From CAYQJS01 sp964417895 (GTDB taxonomy: Bacteria > Chloroflexota > UBA6077 > SHYK01): DNA of 63,719 nucleotides. The stretch covers positions 1 through 63,719 of the forward strand of contig CAYQJS010000032.1 of assembly GCA_964417895.1 (NCBI GenBank), given 5' to 3'. The notes under the pieces were generated by a model, which saw only the letters and a list, made by a program, of their open reading frames with translations, did not search any database and was not told the DNA's origin. Position 1 is the first letter of the stretch; each line of letters starts with the position of its first letter. A program made the position numbers and the translations under genes. Below, one piece after another: positions 18,058-27,085 of this stretch.

Positions 18058-19284
18058 TCAGTGGCTGCCGACCGCTGCGCCGATGCCTGCGCGGCTGCGC
18101 AGCTCCACCACTTTGTCTGTCATCTCCCACGGTGCGTCGATATCCGTGCGGCCGAAGTGTCCATAGGCTGCCGTTGCCTTGTAGATCGGTCGGCGCAGCC
18201 GCAGGTCCTGGAGGATGCGGGCCGGTCGGAGGTCGAAGCATTCCCTGACAAGCCGGTCTATGACGTCCTCCGCGACATGATTGGTGCCGAACGTCTCGCA
18301 CATGATGGACACGGGCTTGGCGACACCGATGGCGTAGGCGATCTGGATCTCCATACGGTCGGCGAGCCCGGCCGCGACAACGTTCTTAGCCACGTACCGT
18401 GCGGCGTAGGCACCCGAGCGATCCACCTTCGTCGGGTCCTTCCCGGAAAAGGCGCCTCCACCATGGCGTGCCATGCCGCCGTACGTGTCGACGATGATCT
18501 TGCGACCGGTGAGGCCCGCGTCGCCCATCGGCCCACCCACGACGAAACGGCCGGTCGGATTGACTAGAAAGCGCGTTCCATCGAGCATGGCGGGAGAGAT
18601 CACGGGCCTGATGACATGCTCGATGATCTCGGCTTCGATCTGGTCGTGCGTGACCGAGCCTGCGTGCTGCGTCGAGATGACGACGGTGTCGGCGCGCTCT
18701 GGTTTGCCGTAGCGGTACTCGACTGTCACTTGCGACTTGCCGTCGGTGCGGACCCAGGGTAGAAGTCCCGACTTCCTCACCTCTGCCAAACGTCGCGTGA
18801 GCCGGTGGGCCATCGCTATAGGCATAGGCATCAGCTCAGGAGTCTCGTCGCAGGCGAAGCCGATCATCATTCCCTGGTCGCCGGCGCCCAGCTCGTCGCC
18901 TTCCTCTGACTCGCGGCCCACTTTAGTCTCGAGGGCGGCGTTCACCCCCATGGCAATGTCGCCGGACTGCTTTTTCACCGAGACCAGAACCGCGCACGTC
19001 TCGCAGTCGAATCCAAACGCTGCGTCTGTGTAGCCCGCGTCTCTGATAGCCCGACGGACCACGTCCTGAAAGTCGATCTGAGCCGTGGTGGTGATCTCAC
19101 CCATCACCACCACGATTCCGGTCGTGGTCGCCGTCTCCGCCGCGACCCGGCCGAAGGGATCCTGCGCGAGGATCTCGTCGAGAATCGCGTCGGAGACCTG
19201 GTCGCACAGCTTATCTGGATGCCCCTCGGTGACCGACTCCGAGGTGAACAAGAGTCTTGGTGAGGACATGAAGGTATTACTCAC
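18058..19284 (-). CDS. metK: S-adenosylmethionine synthetase
   Basis: 408 residues, full length. It makes SAM from methionine and ATP. Motifs: FTSESVTEGHPDKLCDQVSD at the N-terminus (catalytic His), GAGDQGMMIGFACDE, and the Gly-rich loop GGGAFSGKDPTKVDRSGAY. All are intact. It stands beside a PfkB kinase, mtnP, mtnA and apt on the same strand, a setting that joins SAM formation with recycling of methylthioadenosine and adenine. ATG 19284 is used; a second Met lies five codons later. Confidence 0.96.
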   Translation of the reverse strand: MSNTFMSSPRLLFTSESVTEGHPDKLCDQVSDAILDEILAQDPFGRVAAETATTTGIVVVMGEITTTAQIDFQDVVRRAIRDAGYTDAAFGFDCETCAVLVSVKKQSGDIAMGVNAALETKVGRESEEGDELGAGDQGMMIGFACDETPELMPMPIAMAHRLTRRLAEVRKSGLLPWVRTDGKSQVTVEYRYGKPERADTVVISTQHAGSVTHDQIEAEIIEHVIRPVISPAMLDGTRFLVNPTGRFVVGGPMGDAGLTGRKIIVDTYGGMARHGGGAFSGKDPTKVDRSGAYAARYVAKNVVAAGLADRMEIQIAYAIGVAKPVSIMCETFGTNHVAEDVIDRLVRECFDLRPARILQDLRLRRPIYKATAAYGHFGRTDIDAPWEMTDKVVELRSRAGIGAAVGSH

Positions 19285-19319
19285 GTGCCCATCTCCATGA
19301 TTCGAGATAGCCCCGCTGC

Positions 19320-20267
19320 TCAGACTGCTTGATCAACGAACACTCCTTCGTCCACGAACTGCGTGAGGTTGCGGAAGGCGGCGTAGCGCTCCAGCACTTC
19401 GCCGCTGCCGATCGCCTCCAGCCTCCGGACTCCAAAATCCTCGACCGTGAACGACGCGACCGCGCTTCCATGGATGATGGCGCGCCGAATCGCCGCAGGG
19501 GTCGGATCGTCCCGGCTGGCGAGGTAGCCGAGGAAACCGCCTGCGAATGAGTCGCCAGCCCCGGTGGGATCGCGAACATCTTCTTGGGGATAGGCCGGCG
19601 CTACGAACACGCCGTCTTCCTGCGAGATCAGCAACGCCCCGTGCTCGCCTTTCTTGATGACTACCGCCCGCGGGCCGAGTCGCAGGATCTCCCTCGCCCC
19701 GACAATAAGGTTCGGAGTGTCGGCGAACTGGCGCACCTCCGCGTCGTTGAGGAGCACGATATCAGCCCGCCTCAACACCTCGGTGAGCAAGGGCTTGCTG
19801 CTTTGAATCCAGAAATTCATCGAGTCCACCACAACGAGTTTGGGGAGGCGGACCTGATCCAGCACCTCCAACTGCAACGACGGGTGGATGTTGGCGAGGA
19901 AAACGTAGTCGGTGGTCCGATAATCCTCGGGCAGCTCAGGATGGAAGTCGGCGAACACATTGAGCTGTGTGTCCAGGGTCTCAGCAACGGCCATGTCATA
20001 CTGGTATTGGCCCGACCAACGGAAGGTCTTCCCCTCTACAACGCGCAGCCCGCGCAAGTCTACCGAGCTACGAGCCAGCACATCGCGGTAGTCCGTCGGG
20101 AAGTCGGTTCCTACCACGGCAACGACGCGCACCTCGGTGTAGATGCGCGCGGCAAGAGAGAAATAGGACGAGGTCCCCCCCAGCACGTCACGAGCTTCGC
20201 CGAAGGGCGTCTTCACGGTGTCGAGACCGAGAGATCCGACGACGAGCACGGGAGAAGGTTCGGCCAT
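19320..20267 (-). CDS. PfkB-family sugar or nucleoside kinase
   Basis: About 315 residues. The family signature DPTGAGDSFAGGFLGYLA carries the catalytic Asp and anion hole. The N-terminus (PVLVVGSLGLDTVKTPFG, VLGGTSSYFSLAAR) is typical of ribokinase-like enzymes. The ATG at 20267 is 8 bases after the mtnP stop; a longer frame would overlap mtnP. The position between metK and mtnP suggests a substrate from methylthioadenosine recycling (a ribose derivative or nucleoside), but this is inference. Family members phosphorylate many sugars. Confidence 0.85.
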   Translation of the reverse strand: MAEPSPVLVVGSLGLDTVKTPFGEARDVLGGTSSYFSLAARIYTEVRVVAVVGTDFPTDYRDVLARSSVDLRGLRVVEGKTFRWSGQYQYDMAVAETLDTQLNVFADFHPELPEDYRTTDYVFLANIHPSLQLEVLDQVRLPKLVVVDSMNFWIQSSKPLLTEVLRRADIVLLNDAEVRQFADTPNLIVGAREILRLGPRAVVIKKGEHGALLISQEDGVFVAPAYPQEDVRDPTGAGDSFAGGFLGYLASRDDPTPAAIRRAIIHGSAVASFTVEDFGVRRLEAIGSGEVLERYAAFRNLTQFVDEGVFVDQAV

Positions 20268-20274
20268 CGCCTGG

Positions 20275-21087
20275 CTAACCGATGGTCGCACCCGCCAGTG
20301 CAGAGCCGCAAGGGCAGCCTCGCTGGTCGGGAATCATAGGGATAAGCGTGTCGAAGAGTCGTCTTAGCTTCTCGTTGTTGCCGTTGAAGACGCGAATCAC
20401 CTCCCCCGCTGTGACCGGATGGACACTCCCATCCCCCTCCAGACCCAAATCCCAATCTGTGATCAGGGAGATATTCAAGTAGCAGATCTCAAGCTCGCGA
20501 GCGAGGATCGTCTCGGGGTACTGTGTCATGTTGATGACTTCCCACCCCATGCTGGTGAACCACTTGCTTTCCGCCCGGGTGCTGAACCGCGGGCCCTGGA
20601 TCACAACAACCGTACCCCTCTCGTGCACAGGGATACCGACCTGCCGGGCCGCTTCGCCCGCCAGCGGGCGCAGCTCCGGGCAGTACGGATCTGCGGAGCT
20701 GACGTGGATGGATATCGGTCCCTCGTAGAAGGTATCGGCCCGCCCCGACGTTCGATCGACGAACTGGTCGCAGACCACGAAATCACCGGGTCGGACGTGC
20801 GGCTGGAGGCTGCCGGCAGCGCACGGTCCCAGGATGCGACTGACCCCTAGACTCCACATGGCCCACACGTTCGCCCGGTAGTTGACACGGTGTGCGGGGA
20901 AGCGGTGACCGACCCCATGGCGGGGCATAAAGGCGACGCGACGGCCCGCGATCTCGCCAACCGACACCCGGTCACTCGTGTGACCGTAGGGGGTGTTGAC
21001 GACTCGCTCGACGGGATCCTCTAACAGGCTGTAGAATCCCGACCCGCCAAAGATTCCGATCTCTGCGACCGACTCCCTCGCCTTCAT
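20275..21087 (-). CDS. mtnP: S-methyl-5'-thioadenosine phosphorylase
   Basis: 270 residues, usual length for this purine nucleoside phosphorylase branch. It splits methylthioadenosine with phosphate into adenine and methylthioribose-1-P. Signatures: IGIFGGSGFYSLLE, MPRHGVGHRFPAHRVNYRAN (phosphate site), CAAGSLQP, VVIQGPRFSTRAES and GWEVINMTQYPE, all typical of MtnP. The start overlaps the mtnA stop by 4 bases (ATGA), so translation is coupled. The adenine product is the substrate of the apt gene upstream. Confidence 0.93.
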   Translation of the reverse strand: MKARESVAEIGIFGGSGFYSLLEDPVERVVNTPYGHTSDRVSVGEIAGRRVAFMPRHGVGHRFPAHRVNYRANVWAMWSLGVSRILGPCAAGSLQPHVRPGDFVVCDQFVDRTSGRADTFYEGPISIHVSSADPYCPELRPLAGEAARQVGIPVHERGTVVVIQGPRFSTRAESKWFTSMGWEVINMTQYPETILARELEICYLNISLITDWDLGLEGDGSVHPVTAGEVIRVFNGNNEKLRRLFDTLIPMIPDQRGCPCGSALAGATIG

Positions 21088-22178
21088 GATGCGATCGAGA
21101 TGTCGTGCCGTCCCCCAAGGGACGTCCCACTGGGGAGTCCGAGGCTAGCAGCGTGCACGGCCTCCTCCAGTGCCCGCTCGTAGGGTGGCCGCAATATGCC
21201 GACCTCCGTCACGATGGCGCTCACGTACCTGCTGGGGGTGACATCGAAAGCAGGGTGCCGCGCGGCGGCACCCTGCGGAGCAACCCGAACGCCGCCGAAC
21301 TCGAGGACCTCGGAAGGATCGCGCTCTTCGATGGGGATCTCGGCGCCTGTCTCAGTGGCCAGATCGATGGTTGACGTCGGCGCTGCCACGTAGAACGGCA
21401 GGCCGTGCGCATTTGCCAGGACGGCGAGCGAGTAGGTCCCTATCTTGTTGGCCACATCGCCCGATGCGGCGATTCGGTCCGCCCCTACGATGCACAGGTC
21501 GATCTCGCCTCTGGCCATGAAGTAGCCGGCCATGCTGTCCGTGATGATGGTGTAGGGGACCCCCTCCTGGGCGAGCTCCCACGCCGTGAGCCGCGAGCCC
21601 TGCAAGAACGGACGCGTCTCGTCGACGTAGACATGGAGCCGCTTGCCCTGCCGATGCGCGGAGCGCACCACCCCCACGGCAGTGCCCCAGTCGACGGTGG
21701 CGAGCGACCCGGCGTTGCAGTGGGTCAGAATCCGGGCTCCGTCGGCAACCAGTTCGGCACCGTGAGCCCCCATCTGCTGGTTCCTCAGGACGTCGGCTTC
21801 CGCAAGCCGGTCGGCCAACTCCCATAGGGCGGCCCGCGCCGCGCCGGCGCCCCTCGGAGCGGCGGCCTCCGCAGCTTCCATTGCCTGCGCGACTCCCCAG
21901 AAAAGGTTTGCAGCCGTGGGTCGCGTCGACTTGATTCGTTGGGCGACGGCCTCGACGTGTGGCAGGAACTCCGCCATTCTGTCAGGAGCAGCCTGTGCGC
22001 CCAGCGCCATAGCGTAAGCGGCCGCCACGCCAAGAGCCGGCGCGCCTCGGATGCGCATAGTGCGGATCGCCTCGCAGAGCTCGTAGTCGGTCTGGCACTC
22101 GACTGCCACGACTTCGTGCGGCAGAAGCGTCTGATCGATGAGCCTTACGACGCCACCGTCACGGAAGATAGTTCGCAT
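21084..22178 (-). CDS. mtnA: Methylthioribose-1-phosphate isomerase
   Basis: About 364 residues, eIF2B-like fold. It converts methylthioribose-1-P to methylthioribulose-1-P. Recognisable segments: RIRGAPALGVAAAYAMALGA, THCNAGSLATVDWGTAVG with the catalytic Cys, and VGADRIAASGDVANKIGTY with the catalytic Asp. ATG 22178 is the second in-frame start and is preferred because the first (22196) lies in the run of Us after the terminator-like hairpin just upstream. No mtnB, C or D gene follows in this window. Confidence 0.93.
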   Translation of the reverse strand: MRTIFRDGGVVRLIDQTLLPHEVVAVECQTDYELCEAIRTMRIRGAPALGVAAAYAMALGAQAAPDRMAEFLPHVEAVAQRIKSTRPTAANLFWGVAQAMEAAEAAAPRGAGAARAALWELADRLAEADVLRNQQMGAHGAELVADGARILTHCNAGSLATVDWGTAVGVVRSAHRQGKRLHVYVDETRPFLQGSRLTAWELAQEGVPYTIITDSMAGYFMARGEIDLCIVGADRIAASGDVANKIGTYSLAVLANAHGLPFYVAAPTSTIDLATETGAEIPIEERDPSEVLEFGGVRVAPQGAAARHPAFDVTPSRYVSAIVTEVGILRPPYERALEEAVHAASLGLPSGTSLGGRHDISIAS

Positions 22179-22194
22179 ACGCGGATTCCGATAC

Positions 22195-22226
22195 AAAAAA
22201 GGCCTCTCTTTGGGAGAGGTGGGCGT
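22195..22226 (-). terminator. Intrinsic terminator or attenuator between apt and mtnA
   Basis: Read on the minus strand, CCTCTC-CCAAA-GAGAGG forms a 6-bp stem with a 5-base loop and is followed directly by CTTTTTT. This is a standard Rho-independent terminator shape. It lies about 45 bases after the apt stop and only about 17 bases before the mtnA ATG, leaving no room for a separate mtnA promoter downstream of it. Confidence 0.75.
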
Positions 22227-22268
22227 TTCGAGTATAGCATGGCGCGTGACCTCGACCTGATGGCGCGA

Positions 22269-22781
22269 TTAAAAGCTCAGAAGGCTGATCACCGGATGGC
22301 TATCCATGCGACTCCTGCCTCCCAGGCTTTCGAGCTCGATGAGGAACGCGGCACCAACTACGACTCCCCCGAGTTGGCGCACCAGATCCACGGTCGCGGC
22401 GACCGTCCCGCCCGTGGCGAGCAAGTCATCGACGATCAGGACTCGCTGCCCAGGTTGGATAGCATCTCGGTGGATCTCCAGCGTATTGGTCCCGTACTCC
22501 AGCTCGTACTCGGTGCTTAGCGTCTCCGCCGGGAGCTTTCCCAGTTTACGTACAGGAACCAGCCCCACTCCGAGCAGGTAGGCCAAAGGCGCGGCGAAGA
22601 TGAAGCCGCGTGACTCCATTCCGACGACGACATCCGCCGCCAGATCTCGCACCTGTTGGTGGAGCTCCCCAATGGCTGCGTGGAAGGCGGCCCGGTCTTG
22701 GAGCAAGGTGGTGATGTCTCGGAAGAAAATGCCCTCCACCGGAAAATCCGGAACAACGCGGATCTTGGAGGAGAGATCCAT
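22269..22781 (-). CDS. apt: Adenine phosphoribosyltransferase
   Basis: About 170 residues, normal for Apt. It joins adenine and PRPP to give AMP. The start IRVVPDFPVEGIFFRDITTLL is diagnostic, as are GMESRGFIFAAPLAYLLGVG and the PRPP loop VLIVDDLLATGGTVAA. ATG 22781 begins at the conserved region; the frame is open upstream without similarity. It salvages the adenine released by mtnP downstream on the same strand. Confidence 0.94.
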   Translation of the reverse strand: MDLSSKIRVVPDFPVEGIFFRDITTLLQDRAAFHAAIGELHQQVRDLAADVVVGMESRGFIFAAPLAYLLGVGLVPVRKLGKLPAETLSTEYELEYGTNTLEIHRDAIQPGQRVLIVDDLLATGGTVAATVDLVRQLGGVVVGAAFLIELESLGGRSRMDSHPVISLLSF

Positions 22782-23000
22782 CGCACTGCCTCCGACCGAG
22801 CGATCTGGTGTTCCAAAAAACCAACGTATTGTATCGGCACAACGATAGTCAGTGGTTCGCCGCCGATCGGAACGCGCCACTGCCCCGCTCTCGGAAGCTC
22901 GGATATCGCATTGTTCGGTAGAATATAAGCCAGCAAGCGTGGTTTCTATGGTTTCCCAGAGCGCTCCCTCGCCCCCACCGATCGTCCTCCGGAGGTCTTA

Positions 23001-24092
23001 ATGAACTTGCGCGTGCCCGGCCCGACGCCGCTTCCTCCCGAGGTCCTGGCGTCCCAGCAAAAGCAAATGATCAACCACCGCGGGCCGGAATTCGCGCGGA
23101 TCATTGGCGACGTGACGACCGAGCTCAAATACTTCTATCAGACCAGCAATGATCTCTATATCCTCACCGGCTCGGGCACCGGCGCCATGGAGGCGGCTGT
23201 TGTGAATATGCTCTCAGCCGGCGAGCGCGCTATGGTCATTTCCATCGGAAACTTTGGCGACCGCTTCGCCGACATCGCTCGCAAGTTCGGCGTGGACGTC
23301 GTAAAGGTGGATTTCCCACCCGGGCGCGCAGCCGACCCGGACGAGATCGCCAGGCGTCTAGACACGGACCCCGCCATCACCGCCGTTCTTGTCACACACA
23401 ACGAGACTTCTACCGGAGTCACCAACCCCATCGAACCGATCGCGCGGGCGGTGAAACAGCGAGAGAAGCTGCTCATCGTGGACGCTATCAGTTCGGTTGG
23501 GTCGATCGACGTCAAGACCGATGCCTGGGGCTGCGACGTGGTGCTGAGCGGCTCGCAGAAGGGGTGGATGGCTCCGCCGGGGCTCGCCTTCGTCTCCGTC
23601 AGTCCGGCGGCCTGGCAGCGGTACGAGCGGGCCTCGCTCCCCCGGTTCTACTGGGATTTCGGCGCCGCCCGGCGTTACCTGGAGCACGGCGAAACGCCAT
23701 GGACGCCAGCCATCAGCGTGTTCTACGCGCTCAGCATCAGCCTGCGCATGATGCGAGCTGAGGGCCGCGACGAGATCTTCGCTCGCCACGCCCGTGTGGC
23801 CCAGCGTTGTCGGGATGGGCTCAAAGCTCAAGGCCTCGGCCTGTACGCGGACCCGGAGTACGCGTCTAACACGGTCACCGCCTTTTACACGCCGGACGGG
23901 ATCGATTCACGGGATATCGCCAGGGAGCTGGAGGAGGAGTACGACACAGTCGTGGCTGTGGGGCAGGGCGCGACGACGGCCACGACCATGCGCATCGGCC
24001 ATCTCGGTTGGGTGACCGAGTCGGACATCGACGCGGTCCTCCGCGACCTTGGGCGCGTCGTAGACGGCATCCCAACCCCCTCGGAACCTTAA
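23001..24092 (+). CDS. Class V aminotransferase (alanine-glyoxylate/serine-pyruvate type)
   Basis: 363 residues. Signatures: RVPGPTPLPPEVLASQQKQM at the start, LTGSGTGAMEAAVVNML, LVTHNETSTGVTNPIE, and the PLP Lys in SGSQKGWMAPPGLAF. GGAGG lies 6 bases before the ATG. Family members use alanine, serine or glutamate with glyoxylate or pyruvate. Its place 11 bases before serA suggests that it supplies the transamination step of serine synthesis, as class V enzymes do where the usual SerC is missing. This role is inferred from context. Confidence 0.87.
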   Translation: MNLRVPGPTPLPPEVLASQQKQMINHRGPEFARIIGDVTTELKYFYQTSNDLYILTGSGTGAMEAAVVNMLSAGERAMVISIGNFGDRFADIARKFGVDVVKVDFPPGRAADPDEIARRLDTDPAITAVLVTHNETSTGVTNPIEPIARAVKQREKLLIVDAISSVGSIDVKTDAWGCDVVLSGSQKGWMAPPGLAFVSVSPAAWQRYERASLPRFYWDFGAARRYLEHGETPWTPAISVFYALSISLRMMRAEGRDEIFARHARVAQRCRDGLKAQGLGLYADPEYASNTVTAFYTPDGIDSRDIARELEEEYDTVVAVGQGATTATTMRIGHLGWVTESDIDAVLRDLGRVVDGIPTPSEP

Positions 24093-24103
24093 GGGTTCTT
24101 TGC

Positions 24104-25678
24104 GTGCCCATCCTGGTCACCGACCCCATCGCGCAGGATGGCATCCTCGCTCTCGAGGCCCACGCGCGGGTGGATGTGCGCCAGGGTCTGACGCCAGTCG
24201 AGCTCCTCAACATCCTCCCTGAATATGAGGCGCTCGTCGTCAGGAGCGAGACCAAAGTCACCGCGGAGGTCATCGCGGCTGGCGTCAGGCTCCAGGTGAT
24301 CGGACGGGCAGGGGTCGGCGTCGACAACATCGATGTGGACGCTGCGACGGCGCGCGGGATCGTCGTCGTCAACGCTCCCGCGGGCAACACCGTTGCAGTC
24401 GCCGAGCACACGCTCGGGCTCATCCTCGCGGCGGCGCGCAACATCCCGCAGGCCGCCGCTGCCCTGCGGGATGGACGATGGGAGCGCTCGAAGTTCATGG
24501 GCGTTGAGGTCCGAGGGAAGACTCTGGGCGTGCTCGGACTGGGGCGGATCGGTAGCGAAGTCGCCAGGCGGGCCCTGGCGTTCGAGATGCAGATCTTGGG
24601 GCATGATCCCTGGGTGTCCGAAGAACACGCCAACCGCGTCGGCGCGCGGCTCGTGGACCTGGACACACTCCTCAAGGAATCGGATTTCCTCACGATCCAC
24701 ACGCCCGCCACCGTGCAGACCGAAGGGCTGATCGGGGCCAACCAGCTCTCACGGATGAAGCCAACAGCCTGGGTCGTAAACTGCGCTCGCGGGGGGATCG
24801 TGAACGAGGCGGCGCTCATCGCTGCTCTCGACAGTGGTGCCATCGCAGGCGCGGCGCTCGATGTCTTCGCCGTAGAGCCCGCCACCGACAACCCGTTAGC
24901 GCGGCACCCCAAGGTCGTCGCCACTCCCCACCTCGCGGCGAGCACGCAAGAAGCACAGGTTACCGTCGCGGTCGAGGTGGCCGAGCAGGTGGTGGCCGTG
25001 CTCGAGGGCCGCCTCGCCCCCTTCGCCGTCAACGCGCCCCCGATTTCCGCGGAGAGCGCCCGTGTCCTGGCACCCTACTCCCATCTTGCCCGGACGCTCG
25101 GGAACCTAGCGACGCAGCTAGCGGGGGGTCAGCTGCGCAGCATCGAGATCACCTATAGCGGCGAGATCGCCGAGCACGACACCTCGGCGCTGAAAGCCTC
25201 GGTGATCCGGGGGCTCCTGGAGCCCGTGTCCGAGGAGCCGGTGACACTCGTTAATGCGGCTATCGTCGCGCGGAACCGAGGGCTGCGCATCAGCGAGCGG
25301 AAGAGCAGCGCGCCAGAGAGCTACGCCAACCTTGTGACCGTCCGCGTTGATACGGATCGAACCGACTCGCTCGTCGGGGGGACTATTATCGACGGCGTTC
25401 CGCACATTGTCCGCATCGACGAGTACTGGGTAAGCGTAGTCCCCACCGGCGGACAGGTGATCCTGACACGGCACGTCGACCGGCCAGGGATGATTGGTAA
25501 GGTGGGGACCCTTCTCGGCGAGGCGGACATCAACATTTCCTCTATGCAGGTTGGGCGCGAGCGGCCTCGGGGGCCCGCCCTCATGCTGATCTCTGTCGAC
25601 GACTCGATCCCCCTCGATGTTCTGGACCGCATCCAGTCGGTGGCAGGGCTCGAATACGCCAAGCTTGTGCGGATTTAG
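24104..25678 (+). CDS. serA: D-3-phosphoglycerate dehydrogenase
   Basis: About 524 residues, the long form. It oxidises 3-phosphoglycerate to 3-phosphohydroxypyruvate, the first step of serine synthesis. The NAD-binding motif is LGVLGLGRIGSEVARRA; substrate-site and catalytic segments include NCARGGIVNEAAL and the PHLAAST His. An intervening domain and a C-terminal ACT domain follow (RPGMIGKVGTLLGEADINIS), the site where serine inhibits related enzymes. GTG 24104 is used; the longer frame overlaps the aminotransferase gene. Confidence 0.95.
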   Translation: MPILVTDPIAQDGILALEAHARVDVRQGLTPVELLNILPEYEALVVRSETKVTAEVIAAGVRLQVIGRAGVGVDNIDVDAATARGIVVVNAPAGNTVAVAEHTLGLILAAARNIPQAAAALRDGRWERSKFMGVEVRGKTLGVLGLGRIGSEVARRALAFEMQILGHDPWVSEEHANRVGARLVDLDTLLKESDFLTIHTPATVQTEGLIGANQLSRMKPTAWVVNCARGGIVNEAALIAALDSGAIAGAALDVFAVEPATDNPLARHPKVVATPHLAASTQEAQVTVAVEVAEQVVAVLEGRLAPFAVNAPPISAESARVLAPYSHLARTLGNLATQLAGGQLRSIEITYSGEIAEHDTSALKASVIRGLLEPVSEEPVTLVNAAIVARNRGLRISERKSSAPESYANLVTVRVDTDRTDSLVGGTIIDGVPHIVRIDEYWVSVVPTGGQVILTRHVDRPGMIGKVGTLLGEADINISSMQVGRERPRGPALMLISVDDSIPLDVLDRIQSVAGLEYAKLVRI

Positions 25679-25724
25679 GCCTGAGGTCTGAGGACTGAGG
25701 GAGTGGTACGTCGGGCTCACGCCA

Positions 25725-26270
25725 GTGCAGCGCGGCCTTGCCGTGATCCTGCTCTTCATCTGCGTGGCCACGCTGCCGTTCTACGCCATCGGGTTCTGGC
25801 GACTCGGGTGGGTATCCGCTGCCGTTCCGAGGGCGACCCCGACCCCTACGGTCCGGGCCTCGCCCACTTTCTTGCCGACGGCGACGCAGACACCCACGCC
25901 AAGAGCGACTGAGACGCCCACACCGACAGCGACCGAGACCCCCACGCTAGCAGCGACCGCTACACCGGAGCCCACACCCCCGTCGGAGCCGACGGCGAGC
26001 TCGACCCCGGCTTCTTCCCCGGCAACCGCTGCCCCCACTCGAACGCCGACGCCGGTCCGACCCACGCTGCTCACCCCCACGCGGGCGCAGCCCACTCCAA
26101 CACGAACGCCGGCACCCACGCGGGGTGGGGAGGTAACACGGGTTGCACTCGCTCCGCCCGCGGGCGGCAAGGACGGCGAGAGGAAGCCATATCAAGGGCG
26201 CAACCAAACAGACTTCGCGTGGACGCCGCGGGTACAACCACTGGACGCCGGCGGAGACCCGGTCCAGTGA
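25725..26270 (+). CDS. Single-pass membrane protein with PT-rich tail
   Basis: The 181-residue protein has one N-terminal hydrophobic helix (GLAVILLFICVATLPFYAIGF), then more than 100 residues dominated by Pro, Thr, Ala and Ser, with many T-P-T-P units. The last 40 residues are basic and of mixed composition. GTG 25725 is the only plausible start in frame. Such tails are usually exposed outside the cell as stalks or spacers and may be glycosylated. No catalytic domain is visible. It overlaps the next gene by 4 bases (GTGA). Confidence 0.6.
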   Translation: MQRGLAVILLFICVATLPFYAIGFWRLGWVSAAVPRATPTPTVRASPTFLPTATQTPTPRATETPTPTATETPTLAATATPEPTPPSEPTASSTPASSPATAAPTRTPTPVRPTLLTPTRAQPTPTRTPAPTRGGEVTRVALAPPAGGKDGERKPYQGRNQTDFAWTPRVQPLDAGGDPVQ

Positions 26271-27040
26271 CGTGGCTCCCCGCAAGCTACCGCATCCAGG
26301 TCAAGCGACTAGGCCGCTGGCGTCGACGCAACGGGCTCATCGCCCCGCGATTCGCGTGGCCAGGTATCGTGCATCAGGGGTGGGGCTGGTTCGATGCGCT
26401 GAGTAATGCCGAGGCGGCCGGTTTCGCCGCGGGCCTCGTCGTCTTTCTAGTGGCTACGGCGATGTACGTTCTGGGGGCAAGCGCGCTCGTGAGCGCGGCT
26501 CGCGAGGGTGCAGCCGCATCGGCCGCACCAACCGTGACCCTTTCCACCGAGACTGCAGAACCGGAGGTCAGCCCAACCACCCCTCCCACTCCCACGCCCG
26601 AGCCAACCGCCGTTGTTCCGGCTCGCTCCTTCCTGGTAGACGAGCCTACGGCCACCACCCGGCCCGTACCTACCCTGCCGCGTCCGACTGCTGCTCCCCC
26701 GCCGCGTCCGACTGCTGCTCCCCCGCCACCCACTACTGCTCCCACCCCAACACCAACGCGCCTGCCGGCGCCTGCTAGCCTTGAGGTCGGGCCTACGCCC
26801 TCCTCCACCTCCACGCGAGAAGCGTTGCCCGCCACGATTCAACTCACACCAACATCTCCCTCCCCAGGTCCTTCCGGCACGGTGGCCACGCCAGTGGGGA
26901 CTCGGGCCGCTACAGCAACCGCAGCGCCGATTGGCGGTCCCGCCACGGACACGCCTACACCCCCGAGCGCTGCGGCCGCATCGACGACGACAGCACCCAC
27001 CGCCCGCCCCACGGCCACGCCCACGAGCGGACCTGGTTGA
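26267..27040 (+). CDS. Single-pass membrane protein with PT-rich tail
   Basis: About 257 residues from the GTG at 26267, which overlaps the previous stop. About 45 basic residues (SYRIQVKRLGRWRRRN) come first and would lie in the cytoplasm. A hydrophobic helix follows (AAGFAAGLVVFLVATAMYVLG), then about 180 residues of Pro/Thr/Ala repeats. It has the same design as its neighbour, but the two helices are unlike each other. Function unknown; a cell-surface or envelope role is likely. It ends 45 bases before argF. Confidence 0.6.
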   Translation: MTWLPASYRIQVKRLGRWRRRNGLIAPRFAWPGIVHQGWGWFDALSNAEAAGFAAGLVVFLVATAMYVLGASALVSAAREGAAASAAPTVTLSTETAEPEVSPTTPPTPTPEPTAVVPARSFLVDEPTATTRPVPTLPRPTAAPPPRPTAAPPPPTTAPTPTPTRLPAPASLEVGPTPSSTSTREALPATIQLTPTSPSPGPSGTVATPVGTRAATATAAPIGGPATDTPTPPSAAAASTTTAPTARPTATPTSGPG

Positions 27041-27085
27041 GGCGGATGCTATACTGGGACCCCATCGAAGCGCCGAGACCTGCGG

